64,000 nucleotides of DNA from Mariniflexile fucanivorans (GTDB lineage Bacteria > Bacteroidota > Bacteroidia > Flavobacteriales > Flavobacteriaceae). Location: assembly GCF_004341235.1 (NCBI RefSeq), contig NZ_SLUP01000008.1, positions 124,001-188,000 on the forward strand. The letters run 5' to 3'. The notes under the pieces are model-generated. The model did no database searches, was not told where the DNA came from, and was given only the letters and a program-made list of their open reading frames with translations. Positions 37,413-48,200 of this stretch are shown one piece after another; the stretch's first letter is position 1, and every line of letters begins with the position of its first letter. Position numbers and translations under genes: made by a program.

Positions 37413-37442
37413 CTTGCATAAAAGGTTTATATTACTATTTTT
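37413..37442 (+). promoter_or_regulatory. Bacteroidota-type promoter of the PPIase operon
   Basis: TTG at 37413-37415, a 19-base spacer and TATTTTTG at 37435-37442 match the -33/-7 consensus. The ATG follows 26 bases later. Confidence 0.72.
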
Positions 37443-37468
37443 GTGCTACCAATTAATTTTCTTTTCAA

Positions 37469-39424
37469 ATGAATTATAAATATTTAATTATTTTATTTTT
37501 TTCAGCAGCAATTTTTAATGTTTACGGTCAATCTACCAAAGAAGAAGTCCTTTTTTCAGTAGATGATGAACCCGTTTATGTGTCGGAATTTTTAAGAGTT
37601 TATAATAAGAATTTAGATTTGGTTCAAGATGAATCTCAAAAAGATGTAGATGAATATTTGTCACTTTTTACCAATTACAAATTAAAACTAAAAGAAGCTA
37701 AAGCCTTAGAACTTCAAGAGAAACCTACTTACATACGCGAACTAGATACTTATAAAAAACAGTTAGCTAAAAGTTTTATTTCAGATTCCAAAGTAACAGA
37801 TGCCTTGGTGCAAGAAGCCTACGAACGTATTTCCAACGACGTTAAAGCGTCGCATATTTTAATTAAAATTCCAGAAAACGCGAATCCCAAAGATACGTTG
37901 GCGGCTTATAACTCTATTATAAAATTACGAGAAAGAGCTTTAAAAGAAGGTTTTGAAAAAGTTAGAAAAGAAGTACACAATGGGCAAACAGTTTATGGTG
38001 AAGATTTAGGTTATTTTTCAGGTTTCAGAATGGTTTATGCTTTTGAAAATGCAGCTTTTAATACCAAATCTGGTGCTGTTTCGCAACCGTTTAGAACCCA
38101 GTTTGGCTATCATATTGTATATGTGCAAGATAAAAGAAAATCGAGAGGAGAGCGTACCGTAGCTCATATTATGGTTGTTGAAAAGCCAGGTGACTCCTTA
38201 GCTGAAAAACCAGAAGATAGAATTCAAGATATTTACAAAAAACTAAATCAAGGTGAAGATTTTGAAGCGTTAGCAAAACAATTTTCGGATGATGGAAATT
38301 CGGCACCTAACGGTGGTAAGTTAGCACCATTTTCTGGCGGACAAATTAACTCGGAAGAGTTTGAAAATACTGCTTTTGGACTAAAGGAAATAGGCGATGT
38401 TTCCAAACCTTTTAAATCAACTTATGGGTGGCATATTGTTAAGTTGTTAGGTAAAAAATCTATAGCGTCTTATGAAGAAATGAAACCAGAATTAGAACAA
38501 AAAGTAAAACGCGATGAACGTTCTAAATTAATAGATGAGGCATTATATGCCAAACTTAAAGCGAAGTATAACATTTCAGAAGAAAATCCAGCATTGGCTT
38601 ATTTTGTATCTATTTTAAATGAAGATTACTTTAAAAACACATGGCAACTGCCTAAAGGTTTTACTGCAGAAAAACCTCTTGTTAAAATAGGGAACAAGCA
38701 ATTAACCTATAAAGATTTTGGCGATTATTTAGTTTCCGTACAGCGTAATACTGCCGCTAACTCCAATTTTAAAACTTTAGTTTCAAAGCATTATAACACG
38801 TTTTTAAATACTAATTTAGTAACTTACCAAGAAGATAACCTAGAAAACGAAAATGAAGAATTTGCAAATGTCGTGGCAGAATATAGAGATGGTTTATTAT
38901 TGTTCGATTTAATGGAAACAACTATTTGGAATACGGCTAAAACCGATTCTTTAGAAATTGAAAATTACTATAACTCAAACAAAATCAAGTACACAACTCC
39001 AAAACGTATTGATGCGGTTGTTGCTTCATCAAAAGACCAAAAAACGCTTAAAAAAGTAGCAAAACTGTTAAAAAAAGGAATGGCATTGCCGCAAATTAAG
39101 GGGCTTATTAATAGTAATAACAAAATAGACGTTATCTTTACAGTGGATACTATGGATGCCACCCACCAAGCATTGCCAAAAGCGTTTGAGTTTAAAAAAG
39201 GAATCTCTAAAATATACAATCATAATAATGCCTTTGTTTTAGTTCAAGTAAAAGAGGTCTTGCCAGAAACTCAAAAAACATTGGAAGAGGCTAAGGGTTT
39301 AATTATAAGTGATTATCAAACGTATAAAGAAGAAAAATGGCTAAAAGAGTTGGCAGATAAATATAAAGTAGTTTTAAACCAAGAGGCTTTAAAAAGTGTG
39401 AAAGCTCAAATAAAAAACCAGTAA
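37469..39424 (+). CDS. Peptidylprolyl isomerase with two parvulin domains
   Basis: This 651-residue exported chaperone has a signal peptide ending NVYGQ, a SurA-like N-terminal helical region and two parvulin rotamase domains. Domain one runs from VKASHILIKIP to FGYHIVYVQDKR (about 125-230). Domain two runs from RTVAHIMVVEKP to YGWHIVKLLGKK (about 232-330). A long helical C-terminal part follows. It should help outer-membrane proteins cross the periplasm. It is the first of three SurA-like genes in a row and has a full promoter. The next gene starts directly after its stop. Confidence 0.88.
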   Translation: MNYKYLIILFFSAAIFNVYGQSTKEEVLFSVDDEPVYVSEFLRVYNKNLDLVQDESQKDVDEYLSLFTNYKLKLKEAKALELQEKPTYIRELDTYKKQLAKSFISDSKVTDALVQEAYERISNDVKASHILIKIPENANPKDTLAAYNSIIKLRERALKEGFEKVRKEVHNGQTVYGEDLGYFSGFRMVYAFENAAFNTKSGAVSQPFRTQFGYHIVYVQDKRKSRGERTVAHIMVVEKPGDSLAEKPEDRIQDIYKKLNQGEDFEALAKQFSDDGNSAPNGGKLAPFSGGQINSEEFENTAFGLKEIGDVSKPFKSTYGWHIVKLLGKKSIASYEEMKPELEQKVKRDERSKLIDEALYAKLKAKYNISEENPALAYFVSILNEDYFKNTWQLPKGFTAEKPLVKIGNKQLTYKDFGDYLVSVQRNTAANSNFKTLVSKHYNTFLNTNLVTYQEDNLENENEEFANVVAEYRDGLLLFDLMETTIWNTAKTDSLEIENYYNSNKIKYTTPKRIDAVVASSKDQKTLKKVAKLLKKGMALPQIKGLINSNNKIDVIFTVDTMDATHQALPKAFEFKKGISKIYNHNNAFVLVQVKEVLPETQKTLEEAKGLIISDYQTYKEEKWLKELADKYKVVLNQEALKSVKAQIKNQ

Positions 39425-40276
39425 GTGCGAAATAAAATTTTCATATTTTTTCTTTTAATTGTTGTTACTTCGTGCGACTTTTTTAAAAAAACAGACGACA
39501 GGGTACCTGTCGCTAGGGTTAATGACACCTATTTGTATTATGAAGATATTAAAGATTTAGTGTCTGAAGGAACACCCAAAGAAGATAGTATGTTGGTGGT
39601 TCAAAACTTTATTAACCGATGGGCAACCCAACAGTTATTTATAGATGGTGCTAAAGTGAATTTAAGCGAGTTAAAACAAGACGAATTTAACAAATTAATA
39701 AAGCAATATAAAAACGATTTGTATACCAAGGCGTATATTGAAGCGTTGGTAAAAAGAGATATGGATACGGTAGTAACGACCCAAGAAGCCGAAAATTATT
39801 ACAACCAAAATAAAGATGTATTTAAATTAAATGAAGAATTGCTTAAGTTCAGATATATTCATTTGGATGAAAATATTCTTAATTATAGCTCCGTTGTTGA
39901 AAAGTTTAAACGCTTCAATTCCAAAGACAAAAAAGATCTAAATGCTATTTCAATTCAGTTCAAATCGTATTCTTTAAATGATACTATTTGGATTAAAGCC
40001 AGCCAAGTAGTCAACAGAATTTCAGCTATTACACCCGAAAATAAAAATCAACTGTTAAAAAAATCTAATTTTATACAACTCAAAGACTCATTAGGAGTAT
40101 ATTTGATGCAAATTAACGACGTTTTACTTCGAAATGATACAGCGCCCTTAGAGTATGTAAGGCCAACTATAGACCAAATTGTCGTTAATAAAAGAAAGCT
40201 TGAACTTATTAGAGAATTAGAAAAAGATATTACTAAAGATGCTATTAAAAATAAACAATTTGAAATTTACAAATAA
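39425..40276 (+). CDS. SurA-like periplasmic lipoprotein without a visible rotamase domain
   Basis: This 283-residue lipoprotein has a signal peptide and lipobox VVTSC (Cys17 region). Its N-terminal part (VPVARVNDTYLYYEDIKDLVSEG) resembles the chaperone module of SurA/PpiD proteins. The central parvulin signature (GYH, GGxLG) is not seen. A chaperone without isomerase activity is the natural reading, probably acting with its two neighbours. The GTG start directly follows the upstream stop; a GTG is required because no ATG precedes the signal peptide. Confidence 0.75.
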   Translation: MRNKIFIFFLLIVVTSCDFFKKTDDRVPVARVNDTYLYYEDIKDLVSEGTPKEDSMLVVQNFINRWATQQLFIDGAKVNLSELKQDEFNKLIKQYKNDLYTKAYIEALVKRDMDTVVTTQEAENYYNQNKDVFKLNEELLKFRYIHLDENILNYSSVVEKFKRFNSKDKKDLNAISIQFKSYSLNDTIWIKASQVVNRISAITPENKNQLLKKSNFIQLKDSLGVYLMQINDVLLRNDTAPLEYVRPTIDQIVVNKRKLELIRELEKDITKDAIKNKQFEIYK

Positions 40277-41693
40277 TTTGAAACACCTTGGGTTTTTATG
40301 TATAACCCTATTGTTGGTAAACAATATAACTGCACAAGAAGTAATTGATGATGTGATAGCAGAGGAAGCACCTAAAAAAGTAGACACAACTAAAACTCAA
40401 AATGCTAAAAAAGTAGATGGGGTTGCTGCTGTAGTGGGAGACTATATTGTTTTAGATTCAGATGTTGATAAAGCCTATTTGCAATTGCAAGCACAAGGTG
40501 TTAATACAGATGATATTAAACCATGTGAATTATTCGGAAAGCTATTAGAAGACAAACTATATGCTCACCAAGCAGTACAGGATAGTATTTTAGTGCCTGA
40601 TGCTGAAATTAGAAGAAATGTAGATTATCAAGTCGAGCAATTTTTAGCGCAATCTGGTAAGTCTATGAAAGAACTTTTAGAGTTTTATAAAAAAGACGAT
40701 GAAAAATCTTTTAGAGACGAAATGTTCGAAATCAATAAAACCAATGAGTTAGCTAAAAAAATGCAAGCTAAAATTGTTGAGGAAATTGAGATAACACCTG
40801 AAGAAGTACGTGCTTTTTTTGAAAGAATACCTAAAGAAGAACGCCCTACATTTGGTACCGAGTTAAAAGTAGCCCAAATAGTTGCTGAACCTAAAGTATC
40901 AGAAGAAGAAAAACAACGTGTTATAAACAGGTTAAAGGAATTTAAAGCTGATATTATTGAAAACGGTGCTAGTTTCCGTTCTAAAGCCGTTTTATATTCA
41001 GAAGATCCAGGATCGGCAAGTAAAGGTGGAAAATACACGCTAAACAGAAAACAACCTCGAATGGTTAAAGAGTTTAGACAAGTTGCTTTTTCACTTCAAG
41101 AAGGCGAAATATCGGAACCTTTTGAAACCGATTATGGGTACCATATCATACAATGTGATAAAATTAGAGGACAAGAATACGATGTCGCTCATATTTTATT
41201 ATCACCAAAAGTATCTACTGAAGCTGTTAATGAAGCTAAAGAACGTTTAGAAAAAATTAGAGAACGTATTGTTGATGGTAAAATTTCTTTTGCTGATGCA
41301 GCAAGAGAAGCTAGTGATGAAAAAGAAACCCGAGGTGATGGTGGTCAATTAATAAACCCAACCACACAAGACTATAATTTTGAATTAACCAGGATGGAAC
41401 CAGAGTTATATTCTCAAATTCAAAATTTGAAAGATAATGAAGTGAGTCTTGTTTTAAAAGAGGAAGACCGAACTGGTAAAGTGAAATTTAAAATTTTAAT
41501 GGTTACCGACAGAGTTAATGAGCATGAAGCAGATTACGCTCGCGATTATTTAAAAATTAAAAGCTTAGCTTTAGATGAAAAGAGAATAAATGCAATTGCA
41601 AAATGGCAAGAAGAGAAAATTTTAGATACTTATATAAAAATTAGCGGAGAACATAGAGATTGTGAGTTTTCTAGCAACTGGTTAAAAAAGTAA
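40239..41693 (+). CDS. SurA-type peptidylprolyl isomerase
   Basis: This 484-residue periplasmic chaperone has a signal peptide ending NNITAQ, a SurA N-terminal domain (VDGVAAVVGDYIVLDSDVD) and two parvulin-like domains. The first includes GSASKGGKYTLNRKQPRMVKEF and DYGYHIIQCDKI, the second starts at YDVAHILLSP. It closely matches the SurA layout. The ATG at 40239 overlaps the upstream gene by 38 bases. A TTG at 40278 just after that stop would give a shorter signal peptide MKHLGFLCITLLL and is a fair alternative. Confidence 0.9.
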   Translation: MLLKINNLKFTNNLKHLGFLCITLLLVNNITAQEVIDDVIAEEAPKKVDTTKTQNAKKVDGVAAVVGDYIVLDSDVDKAYLQLQAQGVNTDDIKPCELFGKLLEDKLYAHQAVQDSILVPDAEIRRNVDYQVEQFLAQSGKSMKELLEFYKKDDEKSFRDEMFEINKTNELAKKMQAKIVEEIEITPEEVRAFFERIPKEERPTFGTELKVAQIVAEPKVSEEEKQRVINRLKEFKADIIENGASFRSKAVLYSEDPGSASKGGKYTLNRKQPRMVKEFRQVAFSLQEGEISEPFETDYGYHIIQCDKIRGQEYDVAHILLSPKVSTEAVNEAKERLEKIRERIVDGKISFADAAREASDEKETRGDGGQLINPTTQDYNFELTRMEPELYSQIQNLKDNEVSLVLKEEDRTGKVKFKILMVTDRVNEHEADYARDYLKIKSLALDEKRINAIAKWQEEKILDTYIKISGEHRDCEFSSNWLKK

Positions 41694-41696
41694 ACT

Positions 41697-42650
41697 ATGT
41701 CCGATGTAGCTGCGATTGAACAATTTGTAAAAAGATATAAAGATTTAAAAACCGAAATTGCCAAAGTTATTGTTGGTCAAGATGACGTAGTAAATCAAAT
41801 ATTAATTTCTATTTTTTCTGGCGGACATTCACTACTTATTGGTGTTCCAGGTTTAGCAAAAACATTAATGGTAAACACCATTGCACAGGCGCTAGGACTC
41901 GATTTTAAACGTATTCAATTCACCCCAGATTTAATGCCGAGTGATATTCTTGGTAGTGAAATTTTAGATGAAGACCGCCATTTTAAATTCATAAAAGGTC
42001 CCATTTTTTCAAATATTATTTTGGCAGATGAGATTAACAGAACACCGCCAAAAACCCAAGCAGCTTTATTAGAAGCCATGCAAGAACGCGCAGTAACTGT
42101 AGCAGGACATCATTATAAATTAGAATTACCATACTTTGTTTTAGCAACTCAAAACCCCATTGAGCAAGAAGGAACCTATCCGTTACCCGAAGCACAACTA
42201 GACCGTTTTATGTTTGCTATCAATTTAGATTATCCTTCATTTCAAGAAGAAGTGGAAGTTGTAAAAGCCACTACAACAGACAAACAAGTAAAGGTTAATG
42301 CGCTTTTTTCGGCTAAAGAAATAACAGATTTTCAACATTTAATAAGAAGAATACCTGTAGCAGATAATGTTATTGAATATGCTGTAGCCATGGTTGGTAA
42401 AACAAGACCCAATGGCAATACAGCAAACGATTTGGTTAAAAATTATATCGATTGGGGTGCTGGCCCAAGAGCTTCACAAAACTTAATTTTAGCTGCTAAA
42501 ACACACGCAGCAATACATGGTAAATTTTCTCCAGATATTGAAAATGTACAAGCGGTAGCTTACAGTATTTTAAGGCATAGAATTATTAAAAACTACAAAG
42601 CTGAAGCTGAAGGAATTTCAGAGATTAAAATTATAAATAGCCTTTTTTAA
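41697..42650 (+). CDS. MoxR-family AAA+ ATPase
   Basis: This 317-residue ATPase has Walker A GVPGLAKTLMVN, Walker B IILADEINRTPPKTQAALLEAMQE and sensor 1 ATQNPIEQEGTYPLPEAQLDRF, the hallmark of MoxR. MoxR proteins usually act as chaperones with VWA-domain and DUF58 proteins, but none follows here, because the next gene is acnB after a 277-base gap. It begins 3 bases after surA and is probably in that operon. Confidence 0.92.
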   Translation: MSDVAAIEQFVKRYKDLKTEIAKVIVGQDDVVNQILISIFSGGHSLLIGVPGLAKTLMVNTIAQALGLDFKRIQFTPDLMPSDILGSEILDEDRHFKFIKGPIFSNIILADEINRTPPKTQAALLEAMQERAVTVAGHHYKLELPYFVLATQNPIEQEGTYPLPEAQLDRFMFAINLDYPSFQEEVEVVKATTTDKQVKVNALFSAKEITDFQHLIRRIPVADNVIEYAVAMVGKTRPNGNTANDLVKNYIDWGAGPRASQNLILAAKTHAAIHGKFSPDIENVQAVAYSILRHRIIKNYKAEAEGISEIKIINSLF

Positions 42651-42887
42651 TTCTTTTATGTTAAAGCGTTATTAAATCATCATTTTTTTACTGATTTCAT
42701 TAAAAAAACACAAATCATATTGAAAAATAATAGTACTATAATAATTTAGTATTATTGTATGTTGCATTCCATGTTTTATTTTCAAAACTTTGTATTTATT
42801 TAGTATTTTGCATCACTTTTAAAATAAACTAACAACTATAATTAGGGTTTTTAATATGAATATTAAGGTCTGTAGTCTTACAGGCCA

Positions 42888-42895
42888 TATTTTTG
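42888..42895 (+). promoter_or_regulatory. Candidate -7 element for acnB
   Basis: TATTTTTG matches TAnnTTTG exactly and lies between the first ATG of the open frame (42856) and the ATG at 42928. It supports the later ATG as the real start. Confidence 0.5.
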
Positions 42896-42927
42896 TAGTA
42901 AGCCTAAAAAACGAAAGACTTTCCCAT

Positions 42928-45705
42928 ATGAACATTTATGAAGATTACATCAAGGAGATCGAAGAAAGAAAAGCTCAAGGGTTACACCCTAAGCCTATTG
43001 ATGGAGCTAAATTAACAAGCGCGATTATCGCTCAAATTAAAGATTCAAGTAATCCAAACAGAAAAGATTCTCTAAACTTTTTTATTTACAACACCTTACC
43101 AGGCACAACCAGTGCTGCAGGTGTAAAAGCTGAATTTTTAAAAGAAATTATTCTTGGTGAATCTGTTGTTGAAGAAATCACACCTGCTTTTGCATTCGAA
43201 CAATTATCTCACATGAAAGGTGGGCCTTCCATAAAAGTGTTAATTGATTTGCTTTTAGGAAATGATGCAGATATTACTGCCGAAGCGGCAAAAGTGTTAA
43301 AAACGCAAGTGTTTTTATACGATGCCGATACAAAACGTTTAGAAGATGCTTACAAAGCAGGAAATGCTATTGTTAAAGAAATTATTGAAAGCTATGCTCA
43401 AGCGGACTTCTTTACAAAACTTCCAGAAATTGATGAAGAAATTGAAATCGTAACCTTTATTGCTGGCGAAGGCGATATTTCTACAGATTTATTATCACCA
43501 GGTGCCGATGCGCATTCTAGATCAGATCGTGAGTTACATGGCCAATGTTTATTTGAGCACAATAAAGAGATGCAGAAATCACTTACTGCTCTTAAAGAAA
43601 AACATCCAGATAAGCGTGTTATGTTAATCGCTGAAAAAGGAACGATGGGAGTTGGTTCTTCTAGAATGTCGGGTGTAAATAATGTGGCTTTATGGACAGG
43701 TGTTCAAGCGAGTCCGTATGTGCCTTTTATCAATATAGCTCCAATTATTGCAGGTACTAACGGTATTTCTCCCATATTCTTAACGACTGTTGGTGTTACT
43801 GGCGGTATAGGAATAGACCTTAAAAACTGGGTAAAACAAAAAGATGCTGAGGGAAATACGGTTGTAAATGCAGATGGCGAGCCTATTTTAGAGCAAACCT
43901 ATTCTGTGGAAACGGGAACGGTTTTAACCATCAATACAAAAACTAAAAAACTATACAAAGACGGTAAAGAGTTAATTGATATTTCTACTTCATTAACACC
44001 TCAAAAAGTGGAGTTTATAAAAGCAGGAGGTTCTTATGCGGTTGTTTTTGGTAAAAAATTACAAACATTTGCAGCTAAAGTTTTAGGAATTGATATTCCT
44101 CAAGTATATGCCACTGCAAAAGAAATTTCTGTGGAAGGACAAGGATTAACAGCTGTTGAAAAAATATTCAATAAAAACGCTGTGGGTACAACTCCGGGTA
44201 AAATTTTACACGCAGGTTCTGATGTTCGTGTTGAAGTAAACATTGTAGGGTCGCAAGATACTACGGGATTAATGACGTCTCAAGAATTGGAAATGATGGC
44301 TGCTACAATCATTTCTCCAATTGTAGATGGTGCATATCAATCGGGTTGTCATACAGCTTCTGTTTGGGATAACAAGTCGAAGGCTAATATTCCAAAGTTA
44401 ATGAAGTTTATGAACGATTTCGGATTAATCACAGCGCGCGATCCAGATGGAAAATATCATGCGATGACCGATGTAATTCATAAAGTTTTGAATGATATTA
44501 CGGTTGATGATTGGGCTATAATCATAGGAGGAGATTCTCATACAAGAATGTCTAAAGGTGTTGCTTTTGGTGCCGATTCTGGAACTGTTGCTTTAGCACT
44601 TGCTACAGGTGAAGCTACCATGCCAATTCCCCAATCTGTAAAAGTAACGTTCAAAGGAACTATGAAAGATTATATGGATTTCCGTGATGTGGTGCATGCA
44701 ACGCAATCTCAAATGCTTTCACAATTTGGTGGAGATAATGTATTCCAAGGTAGAATTATTGAAGTTCATTTAGGAACACTTACAGCAGATCAGGCATTTA
44801 CGTTTACAGATTGGACTGCAGAAATGAAAGCTAAAGCATCGATCTGTATTTCTGAAGATGCTACTTTAATAGAATCTTTAGAGATTGCAAAAGATAGAAT
44901 CCAAATCATGATAGATAAGGGCATGGATAATAAATTGCAAGTTCTTAAAGGATTGATTGCCATTGCCAACAAGCGAATTGCTGAAATTAAATCTGGCGAA
45001 AAACCAGCATTAACTCCAGATGCAAACGCGAAGTATTTTGCAGAAGTGGTTATTGATCTTGATAAAATTGAAGAACCAATGATTGCAGATCCAGATGTAA
45101 ATAACGAAGATGTTTCTAAACGTTATACACATGATACTATTAGACCATTATCGTTTTATGGAGGTACTAAAAAAGTAGATTTAGGATTTGTAGGATCTTG
45201 TATGGTTCACAAAGGCGATATGAAAATATTAGCTCAAATGTTGAAAAATATTGAGGCACAACATGGTAAAGTTGAATTTAAAGCACCACTTGTTGTCGCA
45301 CCTCCAACCTACAATATTGTTGATGAATTGAAAGCCGAAGGCGATTGGGAAGTATTACAAAAATATTCAGGTTTTGAATTTGATGACAACGAGCCTAAAG
45401 GATTAGCGCGTACTAAATATGAAAATATGTTGTATTTGGAGCGTCCAGGTTGTAATTTATGTATGGGTAACCAAGAAAAAGCAGAACCTGGAGATACGGT
45501 TATGGCGACCTCTACACGTTTATTCCAAGGAAGAGTAGTAAAAGATTCTAGCGAGAAAAAAGGGGAATCTTTATTATCATCAACTCCCGTTGTTGTTTTA
45601 TCTACAGTATTAGGTAGAACACCTAATTTAGCGGAGTATCAAGCGGCAGTAGTCGGCATTAACTTAACCAAGTTTAAACCTTCAAGTAAATTATTAGTAA
45701 TGTAA
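42928..45705 (+). CDS. acnB: Bifunctional aconitate hydratase 2/2-methylisocitrate dehydratase
   Basis: AcnB interconverts citrate and isocitrate with a 4Fe-4S cluster and also dehydrates 2-methylisocitrate. At 925 aa it has the AcnB layout, with the HEAT-like N-terminal domain (MNIYEDYIKEIEERKAQGLHP...), the swivel domain next and the catalytic domains at the C-terminus. Cluster cysteines lie in GSCMVHKGD and ERPGCNLCMGNQ; GDSHTRMSKGVAFGADSG is a catalytic motif. The frame is open to 42856, but the first 24 residues do not fit the family and a -7 element lies within them. A strong terminator follows. Confidence 0.95.
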   Translation: MNIYEDYIKEIEERKAQGLHPKPIDGAKLTSAIIAQIKDSSNPNRKDSLNFFIYNTLPGTTSAAGVKAEFLKEIILGESVVEEITPAFAFEQLSHMKGGPSIKVLIDLLLGNDADITAEAAKVLKTQVFLYDADTKRLEDAYKAGNAIVKEIIESYAQADFFTKLPEIDEEIEIVTFIAGEGDISTDLLSPGADAHSRSDRELHGQCLFEHNKEMQKSLTALKEKHPDKRVMLIAEKGTMGVGSSRMSGVNNVALWTGVQASPYVPFINIAPIIAGTNGISPIFLTTVGVTGGIGIDLKNWVKQKDAEGNTVVNADGEPILEQTYSVETGTVLTINTKTKKLYKDGKELIDISTSLTPQKVEFIKAGGSYAVVFGKKLQTFAAKVLGIDIPQVYATAKEISVEGQGLTAVEKIFNKNAVGTTPGKILHAGSDVRVEVNIVGSQDTTGLMTSQELEMMAATIISPIVDGAYQSGCHTASVWDNKSKANIPKLMKFMNDFGLITARDPDGKYHAMTDVIHKVLNDITVDDWAIIIGGDSHTRMSKGVAFGADSGTVALALATGEATMPIPQSVKVTFKGTMKDYMDFRDVVHATQSQMLSQFGGDNVFQGRIIEVHLGTLTADQAFTFTDWTAEMKAKASICISEDATLIESLEIAKDRIQIMIDKGMDNKLQVLKGLIAIANKRIAEIKSGEKPALTPDANAKYFAEVVIDLDKIEEPMIADPDVNNEDVSKRYTHDTIRPLSFYGGTKKVDLGFVGSCMVHKGDMKILAQMLKNIEAQHGKVEFKAPLVVAPPTYNIVDELKAEGDWEVLQKYSGFEFDDNEPKGLARTKYENMLYLERPGCNLCMGNQEKAEPGDTVMATSTRLFQGRVVKDSSEKKGESLLSSTPVVVLSTVLGRTPNLAEYQAAVVGINLTKFKPSSKLLVM

Positions 45706-45727
45706 TTTTATATCGCACAAGAATAAT

Positions 45728-45760
45728 AAAAGCCTGAGTTTTATAACTCGGGCTTTTTTA
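45728..45760 (+). terminator. Rho-independent terminator after acnB
   Basis: AAAAGCCTGAGTT and AACTCGGGCTTT form a stem of about 12 bp with one T-G wobble and a short loop, followed by a run of T. Confidence 0.88.
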
Positions 45761-45905
45761 TTTCCCTTTTAAAGAATTTTTTTCAGTAATATTTGGATGA
45801 TTTATTGATTCATATTGTTAAAAATTATTAAAACTAGAAATCAATTTTTTAAGCCGTCCTATTATTTTGTATCTTGTGTTGATTAAATAGAAAAAATAAA
45901 AAACT

Positions 45906-48176
45906 ATGGCATTTGACATTGATATGATTAAAGAAGTTTACGCAAGAATGAAAGAACGCGTAGATGTTGCCCGAAAAATTGTTGGCAAACCATTAACTTT
46001 ATCTGAAAAAATATTATACAATCACCTTTGGGATGGTAATCCTACAAAAACATTTGAAAGAGGTAAAGATTATGTAGATTTTGCTCCAGATAGAATTGCA
46101 TGTCAAGATGCTACAGCGCAAATGGCATTATTGCAATTTATGCAAGCAGGAAAAACTAAGGTGGCAGTACCTACAACGGTACATTGCGATCACTTAATTC
46201 AAGCGAAAGATGGTGCTGCAGTCGATTTAAAACACGCAAACAGTGTAAGTAGCGAAGTATTTAACTTCTTAGAGTCTGTATCCAATAAATATGGTATTGG
46301 TTTCTGGAAACCAGGAGCAGGTATTATCCACCAAGTAGTTTTAGAAAATTATGCATTTCCGGGCGGGATGATGATTGGTACCGATTCACATACCGTGAAC
46401 GCAGGTGGTTTAGGTATGGTTGCCATTGGTGTTGGTGGTGCCGATGCGGTAGATGTTATGGCAGGTATGGCTTGGGAATTGAAATTTCCAAAATTAATAG
46501 GAGTGAAGTTAACAGGTAAATTATCTGGTTGGACGGCTCCAAAAGATGTGATTTTAAAAGTAGCCGAAATTCTTACTGTAAAAGGAGGAACCGGTGCTAT
46601 TGTTGAATATTTTGGACCTGGTGCTACTTCAATGTCTTGTACAGGTAAAGGAACTATTTGCAATATGGGTGCCGAAATTGGTGCTACAACCTCTACGTTT
46701 GGTTATGATGAATCTATGGAACGTTATTTACGTGCTACCGATAGAACTGATGTAGCAGAAGCTGCTAATAAAGTGAAAGACTATTTAACTGCAGATGCAG
46801 AAGTTTATGCTTCGCCAGAAAAGTATTTCGATCAAGTTATTGAAATTAATTTATCTGAATTAGGACCATTATTAAATGGACCCTTTACACCAGATTTATC
46901 TTCAACAGTTGGTAAAGATATAAAGGAAAAGGCAATAGCAAACGATTGGCCAATAGCAGTAGAGTGGGGATTAATCGGGTCTTGTACCAATTCATCTTAT
47001 GAAGATTTATCACGTGCATCCTCCATTGCGCAACAAGCATTAGACAAAGGACTTAAAATGAAAGCAGAATTAGGTATTAATCCCGGTTCTGAACAAGTTC
47101 GATACACGGCAGAACGCGATGGAATTCTTCAAGTGTTTGAAAAATTAGACGCTAAAATATTTACGAATGCATGTGGACCATGTATTGGGCAATGGGCACG
47201 TTACAGTGACCCGAAAAACGCACCAAAAAACAGCATTGTCCATTCGTTTAATAGAAACTTTGCAAAACGTGCCGATGGAAATCCCAATACACATGCCTTT
47301 GTAGCTTCACCAGAAATTACAGCAGCAATCGCTATTGCAGGACGCTTAGATTTCAACCCGATGACAGATAAACTTATCAATGAAAAAGGAGAAGAAGTCA
47401 TGTTTGATGAACCAACAGGATGGGAATTACCTCCTAAAGGTTTTGAAGTTAAAGAGAATGGGTATTTAGCTCCAGAAGCCGATGGTAGCCATGTTCAAGT
47501 AAAAGTAGCTGAGGATTCAGAAAGATTGCAATTATTAGAGCCTTTTAAACCATTAGGAAACACCATTAATGGCGCTAAATTATTAATAAAAGCATTTGGC
47601 AAATGTACAACAGACCATATTTCTATGGCGGGACCATGGTTACGTTTCCGTGGGCATTTAGATAATATTTCAAACAATTGTTTAATTGGAGCAGTAAACG
47701 CATATAACCAGAAAACTAACTTTGTTAAAAACCAATTAACAGGTGAGTACGGTGGTGTGCCAGATGTACAGCGTCAATACAAAGCAAAAGACATTAAAAC
47801 AATAGTGGTGGGCGATCATAATTATGGAGAAGGGTCTTCGAGAGAACATGCAGCTATGGAACCTCGATTTTTAGGTGTTGCGGCAGTTATTGTAAAATCG
47901 TTTGCACGTATTCATGAAACAAACCTTAAAAAACAAGGGATGCTAGGATTAACATTTGCTAATGAAGCAGATTACGATTTAATTCAAGAAGATGATACCT
48001 TCAATTTTATTGATTTAAAAGATTTTGCACCAGGAAAACAATTAACATTGGAAGCAGTTCATGCCGATGGAAGTAAAGATCTTATCAAATTAAATCATAC
48101 CTACAATCAACCTCAGATAGAATGGTATAATGCAGGATCTGCATTAAATTTAATAAAAAGGCAAAACAATGCATAA
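45906..48176 (+). CDS. Aconitate hydratase, mitochondrial type
   Basis: This 756-residue aconitase belongs to the mitochondrial-type branch, clearly different from AcnB. Motifs include [28 protein letters not shown] and the cluster cysteines in [11 protein letters not shown] and [29 protein letters not shown] lies in the swivel domain near the C-terminus. It acts in the TCA cycle. It follows acnB after a terminator, so the two are probably separate transcripts. A one-mismatch -7 element lies at about 45862. A strong terminator follows at 48201. Confidence 0.95.
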   Translation: MAFDIDMIKEVYARMKERVDVARKIVGKPLTLSEKILYNHLWDGNPTKTFERGKDYVDFAPDRIACQDATAQMALLQFMQAGKTKVAVPTTVHCDHLIQAKDGAAVDLKHANSVSSEVFNFLESVSNKYGIGFWKPGAGIIHQVVLENYAFPGGMMIGTDSHTVNAGGLGMVAIGVGGADAVDVMAGMAWELKFPKLIGVKLTGKLSGWTAPKDVILKVAEILTVKGGTGAIVEYFGPGATSMSCTGKGTICNMGAEIGATTSTFGYDESMERYLRATDRTDVAEAANKVKDYLTADAEVYASPEKYFDQVIEINLSELGPLLNGPFTPDLSSTVGKDIKEKAIANDWPIAVEWGLIGSCTNSSYEDLSRASSIAQQALDKGLKMKAELGINPGSEQVRYTAERDGILQVFEKLDAKIFTNACGPCIGQWARYSDPKNAPKNSIVHSFNRNFAKRADGNPNTHAFVASPEITAAIAIAGRLDFNPMTDKLINEKGEEVMFDEPTGWELPPKGFEVKENGYLAPEADGSHVQVKVAEDSERLQLLEPFKPLGNTINGAKLLIKAFGKCTTDHISMAGPWLRFRGHLDNISNNCLIGAVNAYNQKTNFVKNQLTGEYGGVPDVQRQYKAKDIKTIVVGDHNYGEGSSREHAAMEPRFLGVAAVIVKSFARIHETNLKKQGMLGLTFANEADYDLIQEDDTFNFIDLKDFAPGKQLTLEAVHADGSKDLIKLNHTYNQPQIEWYNAGSALNLIKRQNNA

Positions 48177-48200
48177 TTAATGCATTTATTATTAATAGAA

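Noticed and set aside
42651-42850. Small RNA or riboswitch before acnB
   Set aside because: Strong A+T bias and a TAGTACTA palindrome only; no stable stem-loop with conserved features is visible.
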